64,000 bases of DNA from Apostichopus californicus. Taxonomy: Eukaryota; Echinodermata; Holothuroidea; Aspidochirotida; Stichopodidae. The DNA lies in contig JAIPMN010000627.1 of the NCBI GenBank assembly GCA_020650975.1, positions 1 to 64,000 on the forward strand, read 5' to 3'. The position numbers were made by a program, and so were the translations under genes. Shown here piece after piece: positions 36,240-50,700 of the stretch (the stretch's first letter is position 1; each line of letters opens with the position of its first letter). The notes under the pieces are model-generated. The model did no database searches and was not told where the DNA came from. It saw only the letters and a program-made list of their open reading frames with translations.

Positions 36240-36365
36240 AGTTTACGATTGGAAGTGCGAACTACCAACTTTTTTCGCCAATATTTGGCTCTATATAGAC
36301 TCTGAACGTTTTTTTCGCATTAAGATGGATACTTAATACAATTTACAATCACAGTAGCCCAGAAT

Positions 36366-36567
36366 ATGGAGGAAAATCCCGTCGATGGTGGCTTAAAAGG
36401 ACCCTAGAAACATGGATCGGTTCCGAAGATGCCGCTTTGTATATACCAAGATGCAGCGAAGTATATCAATTAACGTTAGCTGAACTGGGCGAGTCGTGCT
36501 AGGGTTGTATACTCGTATGGTTAAAGTCTCCCGATTTCATACCACCTTATACGAGGACTACTTTTAA
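36366..36567 (+). promoter_or_regulatory. three upstream ORFs in the presumed CBP leader
   Basis: Short frames open at 36366 (MEENPVDGGLKGP, stop 36405-36407), 36412 (MDRFRRCRF onward, stop 36481-36483) and 36517 (MVKVSRFHTTLYEDYF, stop 36565-36567). None overlaps another or the main start at 36599. If the transcript starts near 36230-36330, as the promoter motif suggests, all three are in the leader. Confidence 0.5.
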
Positions 36568-36598
36568 CCGCTGAGTTCACCACAGAAATAATTTTAAA

Positions 36599-39500
36599 AT
36601 GGCAGAGCAAATGATTGATGGAGGGCCGCCTTGTAAGCGGCCAAAACTCAACGTTGCCTCAAGTCCTAGGACTACCAATGATATTTCAGCAGGCATGTCC
36701 ATAGGAGGTGAGTGACACAGCCCCAAGCTTGAAATTCAAATTTCTCAGTGTTACTTAGCAATTGGCATGATCTATGTTGCTTTGACCCAGATGTAAATTT
36801 ATCCCATATATCAAGCACAATATTTTTCCAATCTTCCATGTTTTACTATCACCCTATGTAAATGCTTTTAAATTTTTTTACGGTGTTCAACATTGAAGGA
36901 ACCATTGCAGTTCTGTCTTGCTTCGTTCAGTCAGAAAAGCTTGGTCTTGGCTTACATCGTAACAAATGCAAGTTCTCAAAAGTTAATGTTTTATAGGCTA
37001 AGCATTTAAGTTTGAGGGTTAGAAAGAAGTATGGTATAAATCTTTGCCTCTCGAGATATTATCTTTGCATCAAATTGCTTTGATGTATCTGGTGATAACT
37101 AGAATAGGGAATGAAATATTAAGTTACGGCTACAGGCCAAGCCAAGGTGCAGTTTTGATAATAACCCTAAAGTAGTTTCATCATGGATATTCAAAGAGGC
37201 CACCATTACTGCACAGTTGACCCAACCAACCCCAAGACTTGGAATGAGTAGCAACAGTTAAAATCAAGCCAATTTTTTGTCCAGCCTAACTTATTAATCC
37301 GCTTATGTTCTTATAGTGGTGTGAGTGTGACCATGCAATATATTACCTTCACATACTAGTCTCAATGAAATTTATACAGCTAGGCTGAAGACTAGGACTG
37401 AGTGATACCTTAGTACAAACATGAGAACATTAGCTCAATATGTGAAAAAAAAAATTGTCCTTTTTCTAGCCATGTTTCCACAAGAAATCTTTTTCTAGCA
37501 TAATACAGGGGTTATGATATTGCTAGGCAGTAGGCTATTATGTTATCCACTCTGTATAGTACATTAAAGTGTTGTTGAACTCCACCTTCATGCTTGTTAA
37601 ACTTGAATTATCTTGGTTGTTTCTGTGATAGCTTGGGTTGATGTTAGCTAAGCATGCACATGCGTAAACTGTAAGTACTCAGTATTGGACTTAATACACA
37701 CTGACGACAAATCATGTAAAATTAGGGCACTCATTTCTTTCACAGCAATGCTCTTCACTTGGCAGAAAGTAAACATTTGTTAATCCCATAGTGAAATCTA
37801 CTTAATTGAGATTTTTGTTATTGCTCACTATGTAACATGACGTAAAAGACATATTACAGCAACCATAGACCAACAGGCCCATAGTATGGATTCTTACAAG
37901 AAGTGCTTATTGTAATAGCAATGCTTTTATTACATTTCTCTAGTCAGAACTCAAAATTTCTCATTTACAACATTTATATAGTATGCCTTGACAGATAATT
38001 TAATGTTCCATGGTAGAAAAAATTAAGGTACAGTGAGAAGTTTCTGTGGGACATCAGAAATTGTGTTCTCAATAATATACTTCTAAAGACTTTCTTTCCA
38101 TTTGCCCGATTGCTATCCATTTAAGCCCTAAATCTGACATTAATCGGTTGAAAATGGGCATAACCTTATGAAATATATCTACTACTGGTTGGAAATAAAA
38201 TTTTATTTTTACATATGTGTAATTCCTTCATTCGCTGTGTTTTTGTTCTTTCTGGCATACTATCAGCGAATAATTATCTGATATCATAGAAACTAAATTT
38301 ATGTCACTCCTTTCCTTCCTGTCGCCTTCCAATTCACCTAAGCTACAGGTATAAGGTTGGTAGATTTGGAAGTAACGTTTGGGAAATTGCCATACAGATG
38401 CTTAGATCCTTTCTTACCTGTCTCCATCTCTACATATGCCCTTTCGATTGTAGCTACTGTCAGCTACTAGATTGGTACTGTAGATACATAGAAATTACTG
38501 TACAATGACAAATGAATTTTTCAGCAAAGGACGATGTTCACGGAGGGTGAACACTACATAATTCTCTGAGTGGCCAATAGTGTCTTAGTTGCCAGTCACA
38601 TTATAGTTGGATTATTCCATGTGTTAACAGACACGTCTCATTATCCTGAGTTATCTAAAAAGTAAGGAAAGTAATTGTTTAGGCATACATGATCCAAATC
38701 AATATACAGAAAAGAGCGGCTACTGACTCTTCAAAATTATCGGATGCTTATCACAACTGAATCTGATCACTTAAAGCACCTACTGTTCATAATTTTGTGT
38801 TCACATTTTGTGTATCACTTTTGAGGATTATGAAATTTTATTTCGCATAGAATATTGGGAATTCTAAGATTTTGTGTTCAAAAAGCATGGAAAAAACCTC
38901 TTAGGCTTTTGTAGCAATGTGTTCATTCTGACAAGATTTTGGCTATGCAATATAGACAAATTATTCACTGGCTAATATCCAGGTTGACTCAACAGAATCC
39001 TACTTCTTTGTGTATCAGTAGATTCCATGATTTAATTTGAATACAGTTTGCTAGCTTGAAAAGTTAGAATGATCTGTATGTTGTTAAAGGAATTGCACAA
39101 TAATGTGAATGTGAAGCAGGAAAACCAAGATGAGCTATGTAGAGTTGCCTACCATGGATGATGTGATTCCAATACGGTAGTTCAGTTGAGCCATACTGTA
39201 ATTGTGGTCTGTTTCTTTGCAGATATGGCAAACCATCTAGATGGAAATCATGATAACTTGATGAACTCTGCGACTACAGACAACACAATCCCTGTGTCAA
39301 GGACGCCGTCAAGCAATGCTGCCAATGGAACTTTACTAAATCCGACTGCCACTGGAAATGTACACCAGGAGAACAAGCAGGATTCCTCACATAAAAATAC
39401 ACAATTAACTCAACTGCTATCATCACCGCCAAGAACGGGTGGTTCTGCTCCAGTCGGAGTTGGTAATAATTCAAGCAGCTCGGTCAATTCAGTTGCCAGC

Positions 39501-41710
39501 AGCCCATTGCACAACCAACTTACTCATCAGAGCAGTGGGAACTCGAATGCCCACCTCAGTAATGTAGTGGTGCAGACTAAGCACATAGCTAGGCAACGTG
39601 CAGTAGCTGGAAATTTAACCTCCACTAAGCAAACTGTTGGAATGAGCACGGTTACCAATACTGTGTCAAGCTTAGCTATGCCAAATACTGTGGTTTCTTT
39701 CAAAAACAATCCTGGAGGATTGAATATAGCGTCTCGTGCAAGTTTCTCTGGTCCGGGAGCAGCAAACTTAGTTAATATGCCAAATGTACAAAACAGACAT
39801 TCATTGATGAATGGGCCTATGACTGGTCCCGGCAATGGTGGAATGCCAAGGAGCTCAGCACCAAATTCTATGACAATGCCCAACAACGGCAATGTAATGG
39901 TTGGTCAACAAATGAACTCACCTTTGTCTAATGTTATTGGAAGTACTCATGCACTTAACCAAGTCAACCAACAACAGAATATGGCAAAGGTAAGGCTAAA
40001 AGTAAAACAGTGTGATGGTCAGCTGTTTGAACTATTCTATAAAGATTAATGTAATAGTTACACTCTGACTGTGAGCAAATTCTTATGTATGCTTTTTCCA
40101 GTCCAAAAGGTTGTGGGTGTCTAATGGTGATCTGTAAGTTCCATGATGTTCGCATTGTAGGCCAAACAATGAATATGGATAGAAGATACTAAGGGTTGGT
40201 TCATCATAACTTGATTGTAAATTCTCCTAATTTTAATTCTGAATTACACTACATGTTTTAGTCTTTAGGGCCGATGGTCCCTAACTGAGTGGCCTTTGCC
40301 TGTCAGTTTAGCATGAAGAGGACCTTATTTAATAAGATTCGTTGATTGGTTTGTAGCTATTTCTGAAGAACAACTCATTGTTTACTTCAGTTTAAAAGGA
40401 GAGATCCAAAAGGATTTGATAGTGGCATATCAACCATAGACCAGGAACATCATGATGATTTCATTCATGTCACAAATTTATGCATGTGTTGATTAGTGGA
40501 GGGTGGTTGCATTTGCTGCCATTCTCTTTTCCAAATTAAGAACAAATCAGTGTATTTATAAGGCATCCATGATCATGTTTGTCATGTTCTGGTGATTATG
40601 AAATCATCAGTAAAATGCGGAATACTAAAAGTGATGTAGATATATTCAGTTAGGTATTGGTTCTAAAATTCATACACATCAGTTGTATTTTATATTAAGG
40701 ACAGCTGCTCTCTCATAAAGTGATACTGAATGGGTTCAGACACTGAAAATCAGACTGTTTTAAGATGCAGCTCTTCAGTTGTGACTTCATTTATTAACAA
40801 GCTGCAAGTGAAAATATGAATTGGGACCATTGGGTTTGACGGTGCTGCTGGTGCATGAATTATTTACACTCTTTCAGTGTAGTGCTTTTTGGTTGAAGAC
40901 TACATAACAACATATTGGCACACCCTAACAGGCAGTGCATGCTTTTTAATCAAGCTGTTAACCTAAAACAGCGACTCTCTATTTCAAATGTAGTCCTCAT
41001 TTAATCATATTTATATTTTTCGTCTTTTAACTGTGGGATATTTAGTCCTGAAGGGAAAAAATGGTGACTGACATTTATGCATTAACATTTTAACTTTTTC
41101 TCATATAACCACAGCTTATCATATTTTGTTTCCTGCTTTCAAATTATTTCTAATTTTCTTTCATCAGGTTGGTGGGCATCCCATGGGTCAACCCGCTGTC
41201 AACAGTCCATTTCAGGGTTACTCCTCTTCCATGGGCAATATGTCATCACCGGCTACCAACATGCTATCTACTTCCTTTGTGTCTTCATCTGGCACTAACA
41301 CTCACGCTTCTGCTAGCTTGATAGAGAATATGAACGCTCCCTATACCCAGCTCCCTAATGTGAACACTGTGGCTATGTCAATGCCCAACATCCAGGGTGG
41401 CATGACCACTATGGCACCTAATGTCACTAGCAATTTACTAAGCAATTTACATAGGAACAATATGCCTATGAATCCCTCCTTGAACAACATTGGTAATATC
41501 ATGGGAAATATGCAGCAGCGCCCAGCTATGATTAATCGGGCAGTTGTCAGGAACATTGCTGCCACTAACATGAATATGGCTGCAACTCTAAGTTCTGAAT
41601 TGGCAAATGCTAGTATGTCAGCGCCATCACAGCTGAACACTTCTAACAATATGGTGTCTGTGCCAGCCCAACCCACTGGAAACCTTGCCATGCAAAGTAA
41701 TGTTAACATG
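36599..41710 (+). CDS. CREBBP: CBP exons 1-3: N-terminal receptor-interaction region
   Basis: Exons 36599-36707, 39223-39989 and 41168-41710, residues 1-473. The start is fixed by the CBP/p300-like opening with a basic CKRPKL nuclear signal. Residues 98-102 read LTQLL, the nuclear-receptor LXXLL box at the position of LSELL in human CBP. The rest is low-complexity, rich in Asn, Ser, Met and Gly, and presumably disordered. Intron 1 (36708-39222) and intron 2 show no other gene. Confidence 0.94.
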
Positions 41711-44700
41711 GTAAGAGACAACTTTTCAATGTACTATTGAGTCAGTGGATCGTACTGTTGCAACATTACAGTAGCAATGTGTATTTTATGGTACTGCGTC
41801 GCAGACATTTACACAGTTACGTTTGCTATGAAAGCAGTTTTATCAAATCTTTGGCCATGGACGTTAAGTGAAATGACTACAAACGCTATTCATTGAAGTT
41901 CTCTTTAACTGCAATTTAGGAAGTCTTTGCTTACCTTGCTTGGTACAAAGTAGCTATAGCATTTCAGTGTAAAGGGGTAATATTCCTCTTAAGGGATCAT
42001 CTGGTGGAAGGTATTATATAGTTGCACGTTGCCTGCATGAACAGGTTAAAAACAGCAAACTGACAGCATATCACTTTGCAGAGATGACATTTTTTTCCTT
42101 CTAAAGTTGTCAGCATTTCAAGTTTGATGTACAAATCCAAGAAAACATGGTAGATTGTTACACTTTTGTGAGGTCAGGATAAAAAGCAACATTGTTATCT
42201 GTTATGGTACAGCACTTTCTAAATCTTATATGATAGGCAATTGAAGAAGGAAAGTCAATTTTTTCCCTTTGAAAGCCAAAACCTAAAAAATTGTTTTGTC
42301 ATCTCACTTATTTTGGGATATTTTCTTCTATGGAATATAGAAAATGGCTTTACTCAACTCAATCAGTGTTGTGTATCCCTGTTACTATGATAACTGAAGC
42401 TACATAGAACTACGATTTCTGCTTTACAGTAAACGTATCTGTCAACATTGATCTGATGTCATTATGCCAGTGAAAGTCTTTTGTCTATATAATGTTTGTA
42501 TCATTTATCCAGAAGAAGAAACAGTAGAAATCATTTTCATCAAAAAATTTTAGGTCATGGTGAATGTGAGTTAAGCAACTATGCAAAATCTGTCAAATTT
42601 TTTGATCAAATTCAAAATCACATGATATCAAACATTGTAAGGTTTTTTTTAATGTTTCAAAAGTATTAACCATGAAAACAACCATTGAATCCCATTTACT
42701 TTTCCTTGAAGTGAATAAGGATTTTTTTGACAATTTTCTTGAATTCCCTGAATAACAGTACTTTGAGGTAGGAACTAGCTATTTGGATGGATATTTATTA
42801 GATGCCACATGCCATTACAATGTAGCAGTTGCATTAGATTACAATCCAAAATAATTAAGTGTCTTCTGAGGAACTAAGACACCAAACAAAACAAAACTTA
42901 ATTTTCATGAACATTGTAGTAAATTGTCAAGTAGAGAGTGGAACATGGGTGTTCCATAGATGGTGTGATCAATCTGGTGTATTCATTGCTCGGTGAAGGC
43001 TGTACGCTCTCCTCCTCTATGCTTTAAGCCTTATCTTATCTCTATACCACAATCATTCATACAATGTATCGTTGTCATTAAAAAAAACAAGTGTATACTG
43101 TATATGTCAGTCGATCCTTCTATCTTAACGCAAGTTTTCTTCCGTTGTCATGAATTTTTAGCAACAAATCAATCAAGTACCGCAGCCAGTGCAGAAGGCG
43201 GCACAACCATTGGCAGGCAGTAGCGGTGGTGGAACTCCACCGGGGCAGAACCAGGAATCAGATCGGCGCAAAGTTATTCAGCGACAATTGGTGCTTCTCC
43301 TTCATGCCCACAAGTGCATTAGGAGGGAAAACCAGGCTAACGGTGAGGTCACCCCATGCTCTCTTCCACACTGTCAGACGATGAAAAGTGTGCTCACACA
43401 TATAACCAACTGCCAAGCAGGAAAGTCTTGCCAAGGTAACTTGATCATGCATGCATGCTCACTGCTTCTCCCGTCCAAACTTTGTGATTCCTGTGGAACG
43501 TGGTCAGACATGTATTTTTGTCATTTTTCTCTTTTTGTTATTGTGCTTTCTGATTTCACCATTTCTCTCTCTTTTTTTTTAAATTTTTTTTTGATGGTGT
43601 TGGTGGTGAAAATGCATGTTGATGAGATACTGTTTATTGGATCCTTTACAAGGTTGCATGTGCTAAGAAACCTTTGCATATCTTTAAATGAGTTTTGAAG
43701 ATGAATGTCATAGTTAGTGATCTTTGCATACCAAATTCAAGCCAGAAAAGGTGTTTTTAAAAACTGTCAGACTCTTTTAAAAACTCAGTTGTCTGCTTTG
43801 CACCAGAATCTCAATTACATAATACAATGTTTCGTAGGAGCACAATATGAGCATTTCTTCTTGAAATAAGGTGCCATTAGCTGGTAATCTGCCTTGTCAG
43901 GTATAGACAAACTCTCTTCATTCCTCTGCGTGATATACGCTGGATGAGTTTTGAAGATGGTTCAGGACTAGGCTAAATGTTAGATATATCTTTATGAAGG
44001 TGATAGCATTTCTTAAACGTGATAATCATCTGTGCAGTGACAGCACAAATTTTCTGAAAGATACTCTCCTATGGTGGTCGGACCAAACATCTTGTGCTAC
44101 TGAAGAATGCTTATTCCTCCTCCTCTCCCTCCCCCCTTCCCCCTCATCGTTTACTCTGTTTTTACTCATGTAACATCAGACAGTTTCATTATAGCACTGC
44201 AGATCTCATTTTAATGAATGCTTTTGAGAAATAGTTTTTTGGGAATCTTTTATATTGTCTGTTGGTTTTTACTTTTTCTTAGCCTCTGAAGAAGATCCTG
44301 CTAGGATCGAAACGTCAGGCCAACTTACTTTTACACATTCTCTTACACAGGCTCTCTAGTGGATAAGCAGTTTGCTAAGTTTTATTTTATTTTGGTTTTC
44401 ACTTGGAAATGTTCACCCCTGCTCTTTTCCTTCTTCAGTTGCCCATTGCTCATCATCACGGCAGATCATATCTCACTGGAAGAATTGTACCCGTAAAGAT
44501 TGTCCTGTTTGCTTGCCATTGAAGAATGCTTCAGACAAGAGGTTCAAAGGAGGAGGAACGGGAGGAGGAGGTGGAGGAGGAGGAGGAGCAACTGCAGCTG
44601 GAGGAGGTACTACTCAATGTAGCCCATGTTTATTCATACGAAATGATATCTTGTACATAGCTCTGTGCCCTTACTTTTCATGATGATATCTAGTTACGTT

Positions 44701-47700
44701 TCTAGTTTTGTTTTCATTGGATTCATGCTTTCTGGAAACCGCTGTAGACAATTTAATCCTATTTGTAATGATTCTGAACTGTTTTCAATTTTCATGCCAT
44801 AATTTTAAAGTCTGAATTCCATATTGTTAGTGACTCAAAGTAAATGTCCAGCAGTCAGTCACATGTTGCAAAAGTATCCACATTTTTCACGGTTTGCATT
44901 GAAACACTCTGGTCCATACAAGTAGACAGAACACCACTTGTTTCGTTTTTGCACAACAAGTCTGAAGTTAAGGAATCTTGGTTATCGTCAAATAGTTAAG
45001 TATTGTGCTCAAAATCCGCTACATCTTGGCATGTGTGTAGCATGTATTATGATATGTAATAGCTGAAGGTACATTGTTTCCTGTTATAATGAGTTGAAGA
45101 TGGTCCTTAGCTTAGCACCATACTAGATGAAATATTCTCCAATACTGTCCCTTCTTCTTTATTCTTTGCTTTCCCCACTCAAATCCATGTTCCCTTCTAA
45201 CAATCTTACAAACCAATTGTTATGTTCTTAGTAGCTAATTCTTGGAAGTCAATTCTCTTTATTTCACAGGAAACACAAATAATGCAACAAACAATAGCAT
45301 TGCAACAGTGCAGACACCAGAAACACCTATTGCATCAAGTGCCTCAAATAGTGTGTTAGCCAGTTTGGTTGAAGACAGCCAGAAGGTTGCTGGGATTGAT
45401 ACAACCAGTGGTCTTAGCAATGCTGATCTAGTCAGTGTAGCAGCGGCTACAGTAACCGTGTCAACAGCAAGCACTCAGCAGGCTTGGCACCAACATGTTA
45501 CTCAGGATCTGAGAAGACACCTAGTCCACAAGCTGTAAGTATTGTATTTCACTTTTCATTACTTTATTTATTTTTATTTGGGGGGGGGTGTGGGGGAATT
45601 TCATTGACGATGATTAATGAAGACAAATTTCAGTATAAACAAAACTAGAAGTAATTTGATAGAAAAGAAATTTTCTTTGGCTCCCATGAGTTTCAAAACT
45701 AATGGTCTCCATCACAGATGTGTCCGATTTGAATGAATAATGTCATAGCAGTTTGGTCAATTTTCTTTAACAATTTGTAAGTTTTGTAAAAATGATTGAA
45801 ATAGGGATCCAAGAGAAATTTTACTTTAGAACACCGAAAAAGGTGCAATGCAAATTGACTGTGGTGTCCTACTTGTCGATAGTTGTGAAGACACAAGTCA
45901 CTGAACAACTGCTTTGTGTAAAAGAACAGTGCTATTTTAGTTCACATGCAAAGTGATTTGCCTGCGACTGGTTTCATTTGTTGAAGTTGGGCAGTTGCGA
46001 TTTTGAACTGTGACACACTTCACAACCGTCACCAACAGTCAGCTGGAAAGCAGACATGCCAAGTTGTACCTAATTCAGCTGATGTAATTTAAAATTGTCA
46101 AAGAGTCTTAGTCATAAGCACAGACACACTGCCCGTCTTTCTACAATAATTCCGGGTCGTGTCAAAGGTCAGCATGTTTCATAGATAGAAAAATCAAAAT
46201 GGACAAGAAATGTGTATCATTAACTCTGTTAAAAACATTTAACTATAAAATGAATTATCATTGACCTATCAGTCTCTGTCCTCATAAAATTGCATTGATT
46301 TATTTGTGATATCATTCTTATTTTTAAGAACACTAGTATGTCAGTAACAGCTGCAAATTAAAAAAAAAATGATCATTTTCTTTGTTTGATGATGTTTGCA
46401 TATTTTAAGTCAAAAAATATTTGGTATCAATTCATAGATGCAGTATTTTTCATCTGTTTTGCAGTGTGAAGGCAATCTTCCCATCCCCTGACCCAGCAGC
46501 TCTTCAGGACAAGAGGATGACAGACCTTGTTGCTTATGCAAGGAAAGTTGAGAAAGACATGTATGATCAAGCCAGCACTAAGGTCAGTTTTATTACGAGT
46601 AACAGATAGTTTAGCAAATTATGTGAAATAATTGGCAAGGGATACTGGTTGTTTGTTATAGCAGAAAATTGAGCTGAATTCATGCATTTCCTTGACTTTG
46701 TGATTGTTTAATGAGGCTTCTTTGATATATACAGCCTGTAAGTTCCTTCCTTAAACTATATATACATATATACATATGTATATATATATATATATATATA
46801 TAGATATATAGATATAAACATACATACATACATACATATATATATATAAATATCCTGTAATGCAATATAATTTAATGTTAATATTGAAAGTTCGGTCTTG
46901 CTATATGAATTTAATATCGTTAATAAAAACAATTACATGCAAGTCCATACAGGGAAGGATTTCTGGGATATTTTCATCTGCTCCTATGCCCCCTCCCCCC
47001 CCCCTGACTAATAACATTTCATTTTCAATTTGTTACAATNNNNNNNNNNCTCCCCCCCCCCCTCCTGACTAATACCATTTCATTTTCAATTTGTTACAAT
47101 CATTAGGAGGAGTACTATCATCTACTTGCTGAAAAGATTTACAAGATTCAGAAGGAACTGGAGGAGAAGAGACAGAAGAGGATCCAAGAGCAGCAGCAGC
47201 TTCAGCCTGGCAGTGTTGGCCAAGCAGCCTCCTTCATCACCGGTAATGCCGGCCTGGGGCAAACCACCTTGGGACAGCCATTTACTTCACCACCTGGCTT
47301 CACAAGCAGTAAGTGTAACTCCCATTCTCTGTAACAATGTCAAAGGATAGTCTAGATGCGAGTGGAGGAACAAAAGTAACACCCCCCCCCCACCCCATTC
47401 TCTAGAGACATAACTTCATCAGGAAGGAAACTTAGTCAGTAGTAAACTTGTATCACCATTTGCCCAGCAACATTATCCTTGAAGGTTATTGCATAGCCCC
47501 CTTTTTTTATGTAGAATTCCAATTATAATGGTGTTAAGTTTGGTCACGCTTAATTTCATCTTCCCAAGTTTAAGGTTTGAAATTTGTATTGTTTTTCAGT
47601 CATGATGTGTTATATAGTTTTATTGTGCAAAGCTGTAATCTCTAAGTTGTCATTTAGAGCAAGGAGTGGTTTCTTTCCTACTGTTCATTGTTTACTGTTT

Positions 47701-50700
47701 CCCATTTAACTGCATCTGTCACATTCATCAAAGGATGTTGTGAGTTCTTGATCTTAGTATTAGTTTCTCAATTTTCTAATATTTTTCTTTTCACTCAGAT
47801 GGCCCACAATCCATTTCACAAGAGTTTCTCAACAGTCAGATACCAGCAAGGGCAGGGAACAACTCTATCTCTAATAACAACCCAAATCCATTTGCCAACT
47901 TCCCTCCACTTCCCACCAAGCAGCCTCCTACCCCTGGAACCATAGCAGCTAACCTGCAAGCCAGTGCAAGCAAACTGTCACCACAGCAAAATGCTTCCCA
48001 ACCTGTAACACCGCAGAAACAACCAGGTGGATCAGCCCCGCCTTCTGCAGATCCGGGCCCTCAACCTGGAGATGTAAGACCTTTTGCCATTTTATCATGC
48101 TGTAGCTTACAATTTCAAATATGGGGGGCGTTGTGGTTAACGCAGTGGACTTGTGATCTAAGGATTACAGGTTCGAGCCCTGGCCAGATCATTACGTTGT
48201 GTCCTTGGGCAAGGCGCTTTATCTCCATTGCCTCTCTTCACCCAGGTGTATTAATGGGGACTTGCGAGGTAACTTGTAAATATAGTTGTGTGCGCCGGTT
48301 TGTGGCTGCATCCTATGGGAAGTGCCCCGGGGGACACGTGGTTGTGGTGCACTGTGGTGCCCCAGGAGAGATTGATTGAATTGTGCACACTTTGGTGTGT
48401 AGGTGTGACAAGTTACCAATGACCAGGGTTAAGTTGTAAAGTCGTTTGAGAAGGCCTTGGCCCTGAACAAGACTGTAAACCTAAAATTATAAATTATAAA
48501 ATTATGTTGTTGAAAGTTCATTTATGGTTATGGTTTATGTACAGATGTTTAATAACAAAACCTAGTCTGCTTTTGAAAGTTTTCTGGAATCATATTTGCA
48601 ATAAAAATTATTTTCTTTTACAGAAACTTGCTGCACATATAAAATCTGAAGCGAAACCATCTACACCCAATGCCACCACTCAGATGTCATCTGTTGGCAA
48701 AGGTTCAAAACATGACTTCAATTTTGGAGATGTTAAGCCAATGGTGAGTTGCCTCTGGAATGGCTATCAGTTTCATGAATGACTTTAATCTGTCACACAG
48801 AAAACAAACAAAAATGATAAACTAACGAGAAAGAGGATTGTCTTTGGTCACTTGCCATAGGCAGGCAAGTAACACCCTATGCCGTCAAGTTGGCGCATGT
48901 TTGTGTGTGTATGTGACGCCTAGCTTGTAAGCACTATATTGTAACCTCTACGTTCTCATATTTGGCATGTGGATTCCCCATAATTAGTAAAAGAACGCTA
49001 TTGTTTTGGGTGTTATATACTGTGCATGAATGTCCTAGGAGACTAGTAAATTTTCATAAAAAACCATAAAAACATTGTCAGATCCTGTTACGAATGTGTA
49101 GGTGCGATATGGACGATTGTGCTGCAACTATGATTTCTTAATGTTCTCGTTGTATTGTTCGGTAGGTATCACAGGCATCTGGCAAGTCGTCCTTGGGCAA
49201 AGGTGAGGACAGGCACTCGTCAGCCATGGATCAAAAATCCTCGGACGCCGTGAATCAAATCAAAGAGGAACTCACCAGTATGGAAACAGAGGAAAACAAA
49301 CCATTCATCAAGAAAGAGCCTCAGAGCCCAGTGGATACTAAACCGTCTCTGTTCCCTGAAAAGGGTGGAAAGGGTGGTGGGAAGGGTGGTGGAAAGGGCC
49401 CAATGGAGGATAAGAAAAACGGGGAGAAAGTCATGAAGCAGCCGACACCCGCCCCCAAACCACGGTCAGAACCTCAGGTCAAGTCAGAATCCTCTTCTTC
49501 AACAGCCGAGTCCTCTTCTTCCCAGTCATCATCAACCACCGCGACACCAGCAGCCAAAGTACCAAGATGCAAGAAAGGTATTTTTCCTTTCCTTATTCTG
49601 AGTGCAATTCTGCAAGCCCCTTCCTGATAGTTCTCCTTTGTAGACTCTCCCCCTTCCTCCCCCCCAAAAAAATAACAAAACAAAAAGGATAATTATTTCT
49701 GCATTTTGTCTTTTTTTGGCATATTGGTAAATGGGTTATTAATAGTTGATTTTTGAAGATGGTTGCTTGTGTCAATTTTGATTTAAGGCAAATATATCGG
49801 GTTCATGTTAAAGAGTTTCATTTTGTTACAATATATTTATAAAGCCCTTGTTAAAGCATGTTTATAGATTTTGGAAAATTCATTGTAGTGAATGGTTTTA
49901 ACTGGTGTACATGGTTTTCCAGTGTATATATATATAAGACTTAGTATAATGTCATCTGTATGAAGGAATTAATAGGTTTATTAACAAACTAATTGTACTG
50001 TTTTCCATATATTTTTGGTTAAATCTGCATATAGCATACAGAGCATTATTATGTTGTAGAACTGCATTTCTGATACAGTGGTTGCTAAGTCCATTCCTGT
50101 TACTAGAGGGTTGATTGAAATGGAAGTAAACAACTGTCATGTTAGGACAATACAGAGTTGCTATGCTGGAGTTGATTATACAGAAGTGAGAGTTTTGGGA
50201 TCATCTTGGATGTGAACGTCTATTTCTCATGAAAAAATCTGTATTTCACAGACCTTTACCGTTTGTATGCATGGGGCGATCATTTCTCGGCAATTAAGCT
50301 TCCGAAAATTCCTGTAGTGAATGTGAACACTCGTCAGGATTGTTCGAGTACAAAATTCATCTTATTTTCTCTACAGTTTTTAAGCCCGAAGAACTTTTGC
50401 AAGCTTTGATGCCATCCTTAGAAAAATTGTACAGACAAAACCCAGAATCACTTCCGTTCCAACAGCCTGTTGACCCAACTGCTTTACAGATACCAGTGAG
50501 TACAGTGATTTGATTGTCAAACCTAAACGTGTCATTCACCAAGACAAAACTCCAGCTGCTCGGACACTTATTGTCCGTGCTCAGTACGTTAGTGTCACAG
50601 TGGGTCACAAAATATGATGGTGATGATATGACAGTGGCTATGTAATACAAATCATCTTTGAGAAAGTATACCTACTACCATAAGTTTTTTTCAATTTTTT

